Assembly (NCBI GenBank): GCA_963816955.1
Contig: CAWFME010000005.1
Span: forward strand, 310,001 to 374,000
Length of the DNA stretch: 64,000 bases
Reading direction: 5' to 3'
Origin: DATFQI01 sp963816955
GTDB lineage: Bacteria > Actinomycetota > Thermoleophilia > Solirubrobacterales > Solirubrobacteraceae
Shown: positions 29,456 to 37,636 of the stretch, one piece after another
How positions within the stretch are numbered: the first letter of the stretch is position 1
Layout: the number at the start of each line of letters is the position of its first letter
Notes under the pieces: model-generated
Seen by the model: only the letters and a program-made list of their open reading frames with translations
The model's database searches: none
Told to the model about the DNA's origin: nothing
Program-made: the position numbers and the translations under genes

Positions 29456-30382
29456 TCAACGGAGGAAGTCGAGCAGCGAGGCCTGGACGAGGCTCGCGCC
29501 CGCGCGCAGCGCGGACTGGTAGGCCGCCTGCTGGGAGTTGAAGTCGATGAGGGTCTTGGCGATATCGGCGTCCTCGGTCTGGGAGAGCTGCTTGACCGTG
29601 GACTCCTCCACCTCGGACAGGCGCGAGAGCGCCGAGTCCAGGCGGTTGGTGCGGGCGCCGTTGCGGGCGCGGACCTCGAGCAGCGTGTCGAGGTTCTTGT
29701 CGAGGCGGCCCAGCTCGGTGTCGCGCAGGGCCACGGGGTCGTCGGTGCGCAGCGCGGTGACCGCGTCGCGCAGGTTGTCGAGCAGCTTGCCGTCGCCGGC
29801 CGCCGTCCCGTCGCCGAGGAACTCGCGCCCGACGGTGTTGATGGGCATCGTCACGCCGGGGCCGATCTCGCGCAGCACGCCGGGGACGAGCGGGTCCAGG
29901 CCGGCCATGTCGCCCGCGTAGGCGTCGACGGCGCCCTGCTGGTAGGGCAGGGTGTCGGTCTTGGAGCCCGCGAAGAGGTAGCTGCCGCGGTAGGTCGCGT
30001 TGGCGTTCTGCTTGATCGACTCGATGATCTGGTCGAGCTCGGTGGCGATCGACACGCGGTCCGTGGCGTCGGCCGAGTCGGTCGCGCCGCGCACGATCAG
30101 CTCGCGGGCGCGGTGCACGAGGTCGGTGATCTGGCCCAGCGACTGCTCCGTCGCGTCCTGCCAGCCCTGCGCGTCCTCGGCGTTGCGCTGGTGCTGGCGC
30201 GTGGCGGCCAGCGACTGGCGCAGGGCCATCGCGCGCGACGCGTCGAACGGGTCGTCGGAGGGCCGCTCGATCTCCTTGTTGGAGGCGATCTTCGTCTGGG
30301 TCTTCGACAGCCGCGCGCTGACCGCGTTGAGGTCGGCCAGCACGTTGCGCTGCATCATCCCGTGGGTGATCCGGTTGGCCAT
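29456..30382 (-). CDS. flgL: Flagellar hook-associated protein 3 (hook-filament junction) FlgL
   Basis: A 308-residue member of the flagellin superfamily joining hook and filament. The N-terminus MANRITHGMMQRNVLADLNA with RLSKTQTKIASNKEIERPSDDP and the C-terminus DADIAKTLIDFNSQQAAYQS, ending ASLVQASLLDFLR, are the paired helices of the D0/D1 core. Its ATG shares one base with the flgK stop (TGATG). It is exported late, with FlgK and FliD, probably with the FlgN-like chaperone encoded upstream. Confidence 0.95.
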   Translation of the reverse strand: MANRITHGMMQRNVLADLNAVSARLSKTQTKIASNKEIERPSDDPFDASRAMALRQSLAATRQHQRNAEDAQGWQDATEQSLGQITDLVHRARELIVRGATDSADATDRVSIATELDQIIESIKQNANATYRGSYLFAGSKTDTLPYQQGAVDAYAGDMAGLDPLVPGVLREIGPGVTMPINTVGREFLGDGTAAGDGKLLDNLRDAVTALRTDDPVALRDTELGRLDKNLDTLLEVRARNGARTNRLDSALSRLSEVEESTVKQLSQTEDADIAKTLIDFNSQQAAYQSALRAGASLVQASLLDFLR

Positions 30383-31758
30383 CAGAGACCCACCCGGCCC
30401 GTGCGGTTGATCAGCACGTCGAGCATCTCGTCCATCGTGCTCATGGCACGGGCCGAGGCCTGGTAGGAGCGCTGGAAGCGCACCAGGTTGCTCATCTCCT
30501 CGTCCATCGAGACCCCGGCGACGCTCTGGCGGCGGTCCTCGACCGCGTCGGTCAGCGCCCGGGCGTTGCTGGTCTGGCGCGTGGCCTCGCGGACGTCGGC
30601 CCCGACGCGCGCGACGAAGGCGCGGTAGGCGCCGTCGACGGCGGGGCCGTCGCGCAGCGCGGCGACCTTCAGGGCGATGTCGTTGGAGCCAGCGCCGCCC
30701 GTGCCGGCCGTGATCGAGGCCGGGGCGGCCACCAGCGCGGGGTTGACGCGCAGGCCGGCGGCGTTGGAGGCGGTGGCGGTCTCGAGGAAGGTCCCGCCGT
30801 AGGCGGCGTTGACGGACGAGATCAGCGAGCCGGCGATCGTGTCGAGCGCGGTCTTGTACTGGTCCAGCGTGCCGCCGGGCTTGGCGACGTCGAGCAGCGC
30901 GCCGAGCCGCCCGCCGGGCGCCCAGGCGTCGCCGGTGGGAGCGCCGGCCCAGGTCGCGGTCGCGCCGTCGACGATCGAGTAGGTCGTCGCGGGCGTGACC
31001 GCGTCGACGAAGGAGACCTTCACGGCGCCGGTGGTGCCGATCTGCTCGACGGAGATCTGCCCGAACTCCGCCAGCTGGTCGAGCAGCAAGTCGCGGCGGT
31101 CGAGCAGGTCGTTGGGCGAGTCGCCCGCCGTCATCTGGCGCTTGATCGTGTCGTTGAGGGTCGCGATCTCCTTGGCGAGCTGGGCGATCTCGCCGCCCGG
31201 GTCGCCGGCGCCCGCGGGGCGCGCGAGGTCCGCGTACTCCGCCATCGCCTGCGTGCCGACGGTGGTCAGCTGGTCGTAGACGGTGCGGAAGGAGTCGGCC
31301 AGCGCGGCACCCTGCTCGAGCAGGGCCTGGCGCGCGGCCGGGTCGCTCGGGGCGTTCGCGAGGTCCGACCAGGAGTCCCAGAACTCGGCGAGCTGGGCGT
31401 TGATGCCGTTGTCGCCGGGCTCCTGCAGCGCCAGCTCGGCGCGGTCCAGCGCCTCCGAGCGCGCCTGCCAGCTGCCGAGGTTGGTGGCCTGGCCGCGGTA
31501 CTGGAGGTCGAGGAAGCCGTCGCGCACGCGGCGGTAGTTCTGGACGTCGACCCCGGAGCCGAGGCTCGCGAGGCCGCCGCTGGCGGTGCCGCCGGCCGGG
31601 ATCAGCTGGGCCGGGGAGGCGACGAGGTTGACCTCCTGGCGCGAGTAGCCCTGCGTGGAGGCGTTGGCGATGTTGTGCCCGGCCGTGTCGAGCATGCGCT
31701 GCTGCGCGAGCAGGCCGCGCAGCGACGTCTGGAGGCCGTAGAAGGAGGAGATCGGCAT
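30382..31758 (-). CDS. flgK: Flagellar hook-associated protein 1 FlgK
   Basis: A 458-residue protein starting at ATG 31758 with SFYGLQTSLRGLLAQQRMLD and the rod/hook motif AGHNIANASTQGYSRQEVNL. The C-terminus has GVSMDEEMSNLVRFQRSYQA and MDEMLDVLINRTGRVGL, the paired D0 helix. FlgK and FlgL form the two hook-filament junction rings. The open frame extends upstream to 32007, but that part overlaps the FlgN-like gene and lacks homology. The start overlaps the upstream stop by one base. Confidence 0.95.
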   Translation of the reverse strand: MPISSFYGLQTSLRGLLAQQRMLDTAGHNIANASTQGYSRQEVNLVASPAQLIPAGGTASGGLASLGSGVDVQNYRRVRDGFLDLQYRGQATNLGSWQARSEALDRAELALQEPGDNGINAQLAEFWDSWSDLANAPSDPAARQALLEQGAALADSFRTVYDQLTTVGTQAMAEYADLARPAGAGDPGGEIAQLAKEIATLNDTIKRQMTAGDSPNDLLDRRDLLLDQLAEFGQISVEQIGTTGAVKVSFVDAVTPATTYSIVDGATATWAGAPTGDAWAPGGRLGALLDVAKPGGTLDQYKTALDTIAGSLISSVNAAYGGTFLETATASNAAGLRVNPALVAAPASITAGTGGAGSNDIALKVAALRDGPAVDGAYRAFVARVGADVREATRQTSNARALTDAVEDRRQSVAGVSMDEEMSNLVRFQRSYQASARAMSTMDEMLDVLINRTGRVGL

Positions 31759-32264
31759 CAGGCCCTCAGATCGAGGACGTGGTGATTGGATGCCCACCCG
31801 CCCGGCGTGCCCGCGGTGCCGGTCGGGTTGTAGCCCGGCTCGGCGTCGTTGCCGACGAGCCGCGTGAGGTGCGAGAGGAAGGCGAGCTCCTGGCGCATGA
31901 GGGCGCGGTTGATGCCGTGCTCGCGGGCGATCTCGGCCAGCAGGCCGCGCAGCTCGGCGGAGCGCTCGCGGGCCATGTCGGCGGCGCCCGGCGTGACGAG
32001 CAGGCACAGGCGCTCGAGCGTGACCTCGGTGGCGGGGACGCCGAGCGCGGCGCCTGCGCGCTGCAGCACGCCCGCGCGCTCGTGCTCGAGCGCGCCGCGG
32101 CGGCCCATCTCCGTCTGGATCTCGGCGAGCTTGCCGAGCACGCCGTCGACGTCGCGCGAGCGGATCGCGCCGCCCTGGTCGAGGACCAGCGCGAGCAGCC
32201 GGCGGGCGGACGCGAGCTGCACGTCGAGGTGCGCGAGCAGCTCGGCTTCGAGCATCGTGCTCAT
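31758..32264 (-). CDS. flgN: FlgN-like export chaperone
   Basis: A 168-residue, almost entirely helical protein located directly upstream of flgK. It has an N-terminal helical region (about 1-60) with AELLAHLDVQLASARRLLAL, and a later long helix containing RELRGLLAEIAREHGINRAL-type heptads. FlgN proteins escort FlgK and FlgL to the export gate; sequence conservation is poor, so the call rests on size, helicity and position. The tail of about 25 residues is Gly/Pro-rich. The start overlaps the FlgJ-like stop by 4 bases. Confidence 0.75.
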   Translation of the reverse strand: MSTMLEAELLAHLDVQLASARRLLALVLDQGGAIRSRDVDGVLGKLAEIQTEMGRRGALEHERAGVLQRAGAALGVPATEVTLERLCLLVTPGAADMARERSAELRGLLAEIAREHGINRALMRQELAFLSHLTRLVGNDAEPGYNPTGTAGTPGGWASNHHVLDLRA

Positions 32265-32545
32265 GCGCGCTCCCTGAGGGCCCGGTAGAGGTCCGTGGCC
32301 AGGCCGAGCCCGCCGTTGGCGATCAGGCCGGAGGACAGCGCGTCCTGCACGGGGGCGGCGGAGAGAGGGCCGTCGGCGAGCGGGCCGTCGGAGGCCATCG
32401 ACTTGACGAGCTGGCCGAGCAGCACCTGCTCGAAGCCGAGTGCCGCCTTGTAGGCCTCCTTGTCCTTGGCGGAGCCGCTGCGCACGTCGGCGGGCAGCGC
32501 GGACTCCGCGACCTGCGGGAGACCCGAGAGGCCGGCGACGCTCAT
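32261..32545 (-). CDS. flgJ: FlgJ-like rod-binding (rod-cap) protein without muramidase domain
   Basis: A 94-residue protein from ATG 32545, chosen because it overlaps the flgG stop by 4 bases. The core KDKEAYKAALGFEQVLLGQL followed by VKSMASDGPLADGPL and LIANGGLGLATDLYRAL matches the N-terminal rod-binding domain of FlgJ. The peptidoglycan hydrolase domain of Proteobacterial FlgJ is absent, as in many Gram-positives; the lytic transglycosylase at 47032-47676 may supply that activity. Confidence 0.85.
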   Translation of the reverse strand: MSVAGLSGLPQVAESALPADVRSGSAKDKEAYKAALGFEQVLLGQLVKSMASDGPLADGPLSAAPVQDALSSGLIANGGLGLATDLYRALRERA

Positions 32546-33279
32546 CGCTTGACCCCGTTGGCGATCTCCCACATCTGGTCGGCCGTGTGGATCGCCTTGG
32601 AGGCGAGCTCGAACGCCCGCTGGGATTCGATCATCGCGACCATCGCGGTCGCCATGTCGACGTTCGAGGCCTCGAGCGCGCCCTGCGTGAGCTTGCTCGC
32701 GCGCGGCGCACCGACGGCGGGGCCGGAGGCGGCGGAGGGCTGGAAGGCGTTGTCGCCGATCGGCGTCAGGCCCTGCGTGGAGCGCACGGTCACGAGCGCG
32801 AGCTTGCCGACGCGGCGGCCGGCCGCTGTGACCGTTCCGTCACCGGCGATCGCGACTTCGCTCTCGGGCGTGCCCTTGGGGATCGTGACGGGAGGCTGCA
32901 GCAGCGCGCCGGTGTTCGTGGCCAAGCGGCCGAGGCCGTCGAGGAGAAGATTGCCGTCGCGCGTGAGCGCCTGGCGGCCGTCGGGCAGCTTGACGCGCAG
33001 GAAGCCCTCGCCCTGGATCGCAACGTCCAGCGGGCGGTCGGTGCGCTGCAGCCCGCCCTGGCCGAACGACTTGCCGGCGTCGACCGCGGCGGCGCCGTGG
33101 CCCGTGCGCACGCCGTCGGCGGCGGGGCGCCCGGCCTGCTCGTAGATCAGGTCGCGGAAGCCGACGCGGCCGTGCTTGTAGCCCGTCGTGTTCGCGTTCG
33201 CCAGGTCGTTGGCGACGGAGTCGAGGCGCTGCTGCTGGGCCGCCATGCCGGCGGCCGCGGAGTTCAGTCCTTCGAGCAT
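32542..33279 (-). CDS. flgG: Flagellar basal-body rod protein FlgG
   Basis: A 245-residue distal-rod protein. The N-terminus has EGLNSAAAGMAAQQQRLDSV and NDLANANTTGYKHGRVGFRD, and the mid-part GEGFLRVKLPDGRQALTRDG. The C-terminus KLTQGALEASNVDMATAMV, then AMIESQRAFELASKAIHTAD, is the FlgG/FlgE-family signature. It lies 40 bases downstream of a second FlgF/FlgG family gene; a pair of such genes is normal for proximal and distal rod. Confidence 0.92.
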   Translation of the reverse strand: MLEGLNSAAAGMAAQQQRLDSVANDLANANTTGYKHGRVGFRDLIYEQAGRPAADGVRTGHGAAAVDAGKSFGQGGLQRTDRPLDVAIQGEGFLRVKLPDGRQALTRDGNLLLDGLGRLATNTGALLQPPVTIPKGTPESEVAIAGDGTVTAAGRRVGKLALVTVRSTQGLTPIGDNAFQPSAASGPAVGAPRASKLTQGALEASNVDMATAMVAMIESQRAFELASKAIHTADQMWEIANGVKR

Positions 33280-33319
33280 GCAGCCGGGTTACTCGACACG
33301 CGGGTGGCGAACTTGAGCG

Positions 33320-34009
33320 TCAGCCGCCGACGGCGCCGACCTGCGTGGCCGCCTTGCCGAGCGTCTCGTCGATGGTCTGGATGACCTTCTGGCCCGCCTC
33401 GAAGGCGCGCATGGAGGCGATCATGTCGACCATCGAGCGCGCGGCGTCGGCGCCGGAGGCCTCGAGCGCGCCGGCGCGCACCTGGGCGGCGGCGTTGCCG
33501 GCCGGCGTGCCGGTGACGAGCGAGTCGCCGTCCTTGCGCGGCGTGCGCAGGGCGGTGACCTCGAGGCGGCGGGGATCGACCCGGCCGTCGGCGCCGACGG
33601 CCACCGGGCGGCCGCCGCGACCGAGCACGGGGTCGCCCTGGGCGGTCACGAGCCGGCCCTGCGCGTCGGCCGTGAACTGGCCGTTGCGCGTATAGCGGGT
33701 CCCGCGGGCGGTCTGGACGGCGAAGAAGCCCTCGCCGACGATCGCGAAGTCCAGCGGCTCGCCGGTGTCCTTGGCGGGCTTGGGCGTGAAGTCGGTCTCG
33801 ACCGCCGACACCTGCACGGCCGTGCCCTGCGGGCCGATCGTGGCGCCGGTGGCGCTGTTGGCGAGCAGCAGCTCGCCGAAGCCGGCCTGCGACGTGCGGT
33901 CGGCCTTGTACCCGGGGGTCGCGGCGTTGGCCAGGTCGTTGGCGATCTGCTCCTGCCGGACCTGCTCGGCGAGCATCCCGGACGCGGCGATGTAGAGCCC
34001 ACGGTCCAT
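33320..34009 (-). CDS. flgF: Flagellar rod protein of the FlgF/FlgG family
   Basis: A 229-residue protein starting at ATG 34009 with DRGLYIAASGMLAEQVRQEQ and ANDLANAATPGYKADRTSQA. The mid-region has DFAIVGEGFFAVQTARGTRY and the C-terminal helix QVRAGALEASGADAARSMVD, then MIASMRAFEAGQKVIQTIDE. It is first in the leftward flgF-flgG-flgJ-flgN-flgK-flgL-fliW-csrA unit. A FliA/WhiG-type promoter lies with its -10 only 9 bases before the ATG and there is no Shine-Dalgarno, so the mRNA would be nearly leaderless. FlgF versus a second FlgG is decided only by order. Confidence 0.88.
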   Translation of the reverse strand: MDRGLYIAASGMLAEQVRQEQIANDLANAATPGYKADRTSQAGFGELLLANSATGATIGPQGTAVQVSAVETDFTPKPAKDTGEPLDFAIVGEGFFAVQTARGTRYTRNGQFTADAQGRLVTAQGDPVLGRGGRPVAVGADGRVDPRRLEVTALRTPRKDGDSLVTGTPAGNAAAQVRAGALEASGADAARSMVDMIASMRAFEAGQKVIQTIDETLGKAATQVGAVGG

Positions 34010-34018
34010 AGCCTGGTC

Positions 34019-34045
34019 TGATCGGCCGGCGCTCGTCATCCTTGA
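34019..34045 (-). promoter_or_regulatory. FliA/WhiG-type promoter for the flgF-csrA operon
   Basis: Reading leftward, TCAA (34045-34042), 15 bases, then GCCGATCA (34026-34019). This matches the TAAA-N15-GCCGATAA consensus of sigma-28/WhiG factors, and the same layout occurs at six other flagellar genes here. The predicted start is only a few bases from the flgF ATG. Confidence 0.8.
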
Positions 34046-34050
34046 CCGTC

Positions 34051-34629
34051 ATGGTCGATCCGGTCGTCTCGGTCGCCACGGCGCTGCTGCGCGCGCAGCT
34101 GCCCGAGGTCACATTGCGCGAGGGCGCGTCCGTGATGGCGCGCGTGGCCTCGCACAGGGAGGGCCACGGCGTGCTCGTGCTCGCGGGGATCCCGCTCAAC
34201 GCCCAGCTCCCCGACGGCGTCGAGGCCGGCGCGACCCTGAAGCTGCGCATCGAGGAGGTCAGCCCGGAGCGGGTCGTGCTGCGGATGGACGCGCAGGCCG
34301 TCAACCCACTCGCGGCCGGCCAGGCACCGCCGCGCCCGGACGCCCCGCAGCTGGCTCTCGGCGAACCGCCGCGGCGCGACGGCGACGGCGAGGCGGGCGG
34401 CGCGAGCGTCTCGCTGGCGTTCGTCTCGCCCGTGCTCGGGCGGATCGACCTGCGCATCGACCTCGCCACGCGCGCCGTGCAGGTCGCCGTCGAGGCGCCC
34501 GCCGGGCCGGCGTTCGCCGCCGCCGACGGCGCGGCCGAGCGCCTGCGCGCCACTTTGGAGGGCACGCTCGAGCGCCCCGCCGCCGTGCGCGTGACGCCCC
34601 GCCGCGAGCCGCTGGACGTCTATGCCTGA
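34051..34629 (+). CDS. FliK-like (YlqG-type) hypothetical flagellar protein
   Basis: A 192-residue protein from ATG 34051 (TTG 34042 is a possible earlier start). It has a short beta-rich N-terminal domain (about 1-90, with VTLREGASVMARVAS and GATLKLRIEEVSPERVVLRM), a Pro-rich linker and a C-terminal domain with VSLAFVSPVLGRIDLRIDLA and VQVAVEAPAG, reminiscent of FliK/Flg_hook folds. It overlaps by 8 bases a gene for a small FlhB C-terminal-like protein. The pair resembles the ylqG-ylqH pair of Bacillus, whose role is poorly known. The true hook-length protein is the gene at 47676. Confidence in the specific function is low. Confidence 0.6.
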   Translation: MVDPVVSVATALLRAQLPEVTLREGASVMARVASHREGHGVLVLAGIPLNAQLPDGVEAGATLKLRIEEVSPERVVLRMDAQAVNPLAAGQAPPRPDAPQLALGEPPRRDGDGEAGGASVSLAFVSPVLGRIDLRIDLATRAVQVAVEAPAGPAFAAADGAAERLRATLEGTLERPAAVRVTPRREPLDVYA

Positions 34630-34891
34630 CGAGCGCGAGGTCACGGCGGCGCTGCGCTACACCGGCACGGGCGCGCCCCAGGTGGTCGCCGCGGGCCGCG
34701 GGCACGTGGCCGCAACGATCCTCGCCCGCGCGCGCGAGGCCGGCGTGCCCGTCCACCGCGACCCCGAGCTGGCCGACACGCTGGCCGCGCTGGCGCTCGG
34801 CGACGAGGTGCCCGAGGAGCTCTGGACGGCGGTCGCGCAGGTGCTCGCCTGGGCCTACTCGCTCGACGGGGGAGGCAATTACCCCAGATAG
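34622..34891 (+). CDS. Small FlhB C-terminal-domain homologue (FlhX/YlqH type)
   Basis: An 89-residue soluble protein resembling only the cytoplasmic domain of FlhB. ALRYTGTGAPQVVAAGRGHV, REAGVPVHRDPELADTLAAL and DEVPEELWTAVAQVLAWAYS correspond to the segments after the NPTH site of FlhB. The NPTH cleavage motif and all membrane segments are absent. Such proteins can substitute for the FlhB C-terminal fragment during export-specificity switching. Compare the full FlhB encoded at 56578-57648. Confidence 0.85.
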   Translation: MPDEREVTAALRYTGTGAPQVVAAGRGHVAATILARAREAGVPVHRDPELADTLAALALGDEVPEELWTAVAQVLAWAYSLDGGGNYPR

Positions 34892-34971
34892 GTGATGCGG
34901 AGGCTGGGGTCGTGACCCGATACAGGCTCTGTCCGTCAGTCCCGCCCCTTTCAAGGAGCAATGCCGTCCCC

Positions 34972-35793
34972 ATGAAGTCGCAGTCGAGCAGCACCACGAG
35001 CCGTAAGCGGATCTCCTCGGAGGATGCGCTCGCGCTCTGGCGCGAGTACAAGGCCACCAACGACGTGCAGGTCCGCAACCGTCTCGTGATGACGTACGCG
35101 CCGCTCGTCAAGTACATCGTCTTCAAGAAGGTCCGCGAGCTCCCCGCTCGCTGCGAGGTCGAGGACTTCATCTCCTGCGGGCTCGAGGCGCTGATCGCCT
35201 CGATCGACCGCTACGACCCGGCCAAGGGCGCCACGCTGGAGCAGTTCGCGTGGACCCGCATCCACGGCGCGGTGCTCGACGAGCTCCGCCGCCAGGACTG
35301 GGCGCCGCGCTCGCTGCGCCGCTGGGAGCGCGACATCGCCCGCGTGCGTGAGCAGTTCACCGGCATCCACGGCCGCCGCCCGACCCGCCGGGAGCTCGCC
35401 GACTCGCTCTCGATCACGGTCGAGGACCTGCGCCGCCGCGAGGACGACATCTCCGTCTCGGACGTCACCTCGCTCAACACGCTCGTGATCTCCGACGACG
35501 AGACGACCGTCGAGCGCATCGACACGCTGGCCGGCGGCGAGATCGACGCCGACCCGGAGCACTCCGCGATGTCCAGCGAGGCCAAGCACAAGTTCCGGCG
35601 CGCCTTCGAGACGCTGCCCAAGCGCGAGCGCGAGGTCGCCGTGCTGCTCTACGTCAAGAACCTCACGCTGCGCGAGATCGGCGAGATCCTCGGCGTCTCC
35701 GAGAGCCGCGTCTGCCAGATCCACTCGCAGCTCAAGCGCACGCTGAAGGCGCAGCTCTCCGAGGACGCGCTGCTGTTCTCGGCGGTCGGCTGA
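34972..35793 (+). CDS. fliA: FliA/WhiG-family RNA polymerase sigma factor
   Basis: A 273-residue sigma factor from ATG 34972; GTG 34912 with GGAGG upstream is a possible longer start. Region 2 has NRLVMTYAPLVKYIVFKKV, CEVEDFISCGLEALIASIDR and ATLEQFAWTRIHGAVLDELR with RQDWAPRSLRR. Region 3 has REQFTGIHGRRPTRRELADS. Region 4 has LPKREREVAVLLYVKNLTLR and the helix-turn-helix EIGEILGVSESRVCQIHSQL. This is the sigma-28/WhiG type, which transcribes flagellar genes. It probably reads the TCAA/TAAA-N15-GCCGA-type promoters found at seven places in this window. No FlgM anti-sigma gene is visible nearby. Confidence 0.93.
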   Translation: MKSQSSSTTSRKRISSEDALALWREYKATNDVQVRNRLVMTYAPLVKYIVFKKVRELPARCEVEDFISCGLEALIASIDRYDPAKGATLEQFAWTRIHGAVLDELRRQDWAPRSLRRWERDIARVREQFTGIHGRRPTRRELADSLSITVEDLRRREDDISVSDVTSLNTLVISDDETTVERIDTLAGGEIDADPEHSAMSSEAKHKFRRAFETLPKREREVAVLLYVKNLTLREIGEILGVSESRVCQIHSQLKRTLKAQLSEDALLFSAVG

Positions 35794-35815
35794 GCGCAGG
35801 TCGAGAAGACGTTTC

Positions 35816-35842
35816 TCAAGTTCTGCGGGAGAAGGCCGATCA
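35816..35842 (+). promoter_or_regulatory. FliA/WhiG-type promoter for flaG-fliD
   Basis: TCAA (35816-35819), 15 bases, GCCGATCA (35835-35842). The -10 ends 11 bases before the flaG ATG at 35854, leaving a leader of roughly 5 bases. Confidence 0.8.
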
Positions 35843-35853
35843 AGCAGGACCAT

Positions 35854-36195
35854 ATGGACCTGCGGATCGGTCATCTCAACTTCGGCACCCCGCCCGCGGC
35901 GCCCAAGCGCGCCGCGGTGGACCCTGCCGCATCGCAGTTCTCCGTGCCGCGCGTCGTCGCGGCCGAGATCGGCCCGATCCCCGCGTCGCCGCCGGTCGAC
36001 GCCCTGCGTGAGGTCGACCGCGCCGCGGCCCGCGCCGAGGCGCTGTGGAACGAGCGGCGCGAGCTGCACTTCGAGATGGACGAGGACTCCGGTCGCGTGA
36101 TCGTCCAGGTGCGCGATCTCGAAGGCCGCGTCATCCGCACGATCCCGCCGTCGGAAGCCCTCGACATCATGTCGGGCGGGGCGGGCGGGGTCTGA
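35854..36195 (+). CDS. flaG: FlaG family flagellar protein
   Basis: A 113-residue protein. The conserved C-terminal FlaG core NERRELHFEMDEDSGRVIVQ, VRDLEGRVIRTIPPSEALDI is preceded by an unconserved N-terminus of about 60 residues. FlaG proteins are encoded next to fliD and affect filament length or cap assembly; the mechanism is not established. It is followed 5 bases later by fliD, so they are co-transcribed. A sigma-28-type promoter lies immediately upstream. Confidence 0.88.
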   Translation: MDLRIGHLNFGTPPAAPKRAAVDPAASQFSVPRVVAAEIGPIPASPPVDALREVDRAAARAEALWNERRELHFEMDEDSGRVIVQVRDLEGRVIRTIPPSEALDIMSGGAGGV

Positions 36196-36200
36196 TCAGC

Positions 36201-37598
36201 ATGTCCCTCGGCGGGCTCTCCGGCCTCGCGTCCGGCGTCGACACGGGGTCGATCGTCGACCAGCTGATCAGCCTCGAGCGCCAGCAGAACGCGCGCCTGG
36301 GGCTGCGCAAGGCCACCGCGCAGGCGCGCCAGACCGCGCTCAAGGACATCGCGACCAAGCTCAACGCGCTCAAGACCGCAGCACAGGACCTCAGCTCCGC
36401 GGGCACGTGGGCGACGAAGCAGACCGTCGAGTCGGCCGACCCGACCAAGGTGACCGCCACGCTCACCGGCGGCGCCGGCATCGGCGGGAGCACGATCCGC
36501 GTCGACCGGCTCGCGTCCTCCGCCCAGCGCGGCTACGCGTGGGTGCCGAACGCGACCGACCGCTCGCTGACCGTCGCTTACAGCAACGACGCGACGTCCA
36601 GCGTCACGATTCAGATCAAGGCGAACGCGACCGCCGCCGACGTCGCCGCCGCGCTCAACGCCTCGACGACCTCGCCGGTCGGTGCCGCCGTGGTCAAGGA
36701 CGCCAACGGCAACGACCGCCTCGTGCTCAACGCGCGCAAGACGGGCCAGGACAGCGCCTTCACCGTCACCACCACGGGCCTCGCCGCCGGCCAGCTGACC
36801 GAGGACACGGCCTACCGCAAGACCGGAGCGACGCTCGACGCGCAGTACCGCCTCAACGGCTCCAACACGGTCCTGACCTCGCAGTCGAACACGCTCGAGA
36901 ACGCGATCCCAGGTCTGAAGCTGCAGCTCAAGGGCGTCGTCACCACCTTCACGAGCATCACCGTCGGCTCGCCGGCGAGCGACACCGAGGCGATGAAGAC
37001 CAAGGTCAAGGCCTTCGTCGACGCCTACAACGCGGTCGTCACGACCACGCGCGCGAAGGTCACCGAGAAGTCCGTCGCCGGCGCGACGACGACCACCGAC
37101 GCGGCCAAGGGCTCGCTGTTCGGCGACTCGGGCCTGCTCGGCATGCTCTCCGCGCTGCGCGTCCGGATGGGCGACCGCGTCTCGGGCCTGAGCGGCCTCG
37201 ACGAGCTCGCCGACCTCGGCGTCGCCGTGCCGAAGGCGACCGGGTCCACCTCCCAGGACGCCAAGGAGGGCAAGCTCGCGATCGACGACGCCAAGCTGAG
37301 CGCCGCGCTGGCCACCGACCCGGCCAAGGTCCGCGACCTCTTCGCGGGCTTCTCCACCGGGCTCGAGTCGTTCATCAAGAGCCAGACCGGCACCTCCGGC
37401 GTGCTCGACATGCGCGACAAGGCGGCCGACGAGGAGGTCAAGCGGATCACCGCCCAGGCCGACCTCGCCGAGACGCGCCTGCAGGCCAAGGAGAAGCGCC
37501 TCAAGGCCCAGTTCGCGGCCATGGAGACGGCGCTGCTCAACTCGCAGTCCCAGAGCGCCTGGCTGTCCGGCCAGCTCAGCTCGCTGACCAGCCGCTAG
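36201..37598 (+). CDS. fliD: Flagellar filament capping protein FliD
   Basis: A 465-residue protein from ATG 36201. The N-terminal GLSGLASGVDTGSIVDQLIS motif is the FliD signature (GLxSGLDxxxiv). The C-terminal part has LGVAVPKATGSTSQDAKEGK, LAIDDAKLSAALATDPAKVR and a coiled-coil-forming end (about 410-460) that ends in QSAWLSGQLSSLTSR. FliD forms the pentameric or hexameric cap under which flagellin polymerises. The stop is 4 bases before the -35 of the fliS promoter. Confidence 0.94.
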   Translation: MSLGGLSGLASGVDTGSIVDQLISLERQQNARLGLRKATAQARQTALKDIATKLNALKTAAQDLSSAGTWATKQTVESADPTKVTATLTGGAGIGGSTIRVDRLASSAQRGYAWVPNATDRSLTVAYSNDATSSVTIQIKANATAADVAAALNASTTSPVGAAVVKDANGNDRLVLNARKTGQDSAFTVTTTGLAAGQLTEDTAYRKTGATLDAQYRLNGSNTVLTSQSNTLENAIPGLKLQLKGVVTTFTSITVGSPASDTEAMKTKVKAFVDAYNAVVTTTRAKVTEKSVAGATTTTDAAKGSLFGDSGLLGMLSALRVRMGDRVSGLSGLDELADLGVAVPKATGSTSQDAKEGKLAIDDAKLSAALATDPAKVRDLFAGFSTGLESFIKSQTGTSGVLDMRDKAADEEVKRITAQADLAETRLQAKEKRLKAQFAAMETALLNSQSQSAWLSGQLSSLTSR

Positions 37599-37602
37599 GA
37601 CC

Positions 37603-37629
37603 TCAAGCGGCGCGCCTCCGCGCCGACTA
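37603..37629 (+). promoter_or_regulatory. FliA/WhiG-type promoter for fliS
   Basis: TCAA (37603-37606), 15 bases, GCCGACTA (37622-37629). The -10 ends 7 bases before the fliS GTG at 37637, so the message would be essentially leaderless. Confidence 0.75.
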
Positions 37630-37636
37630 CCGGAGC

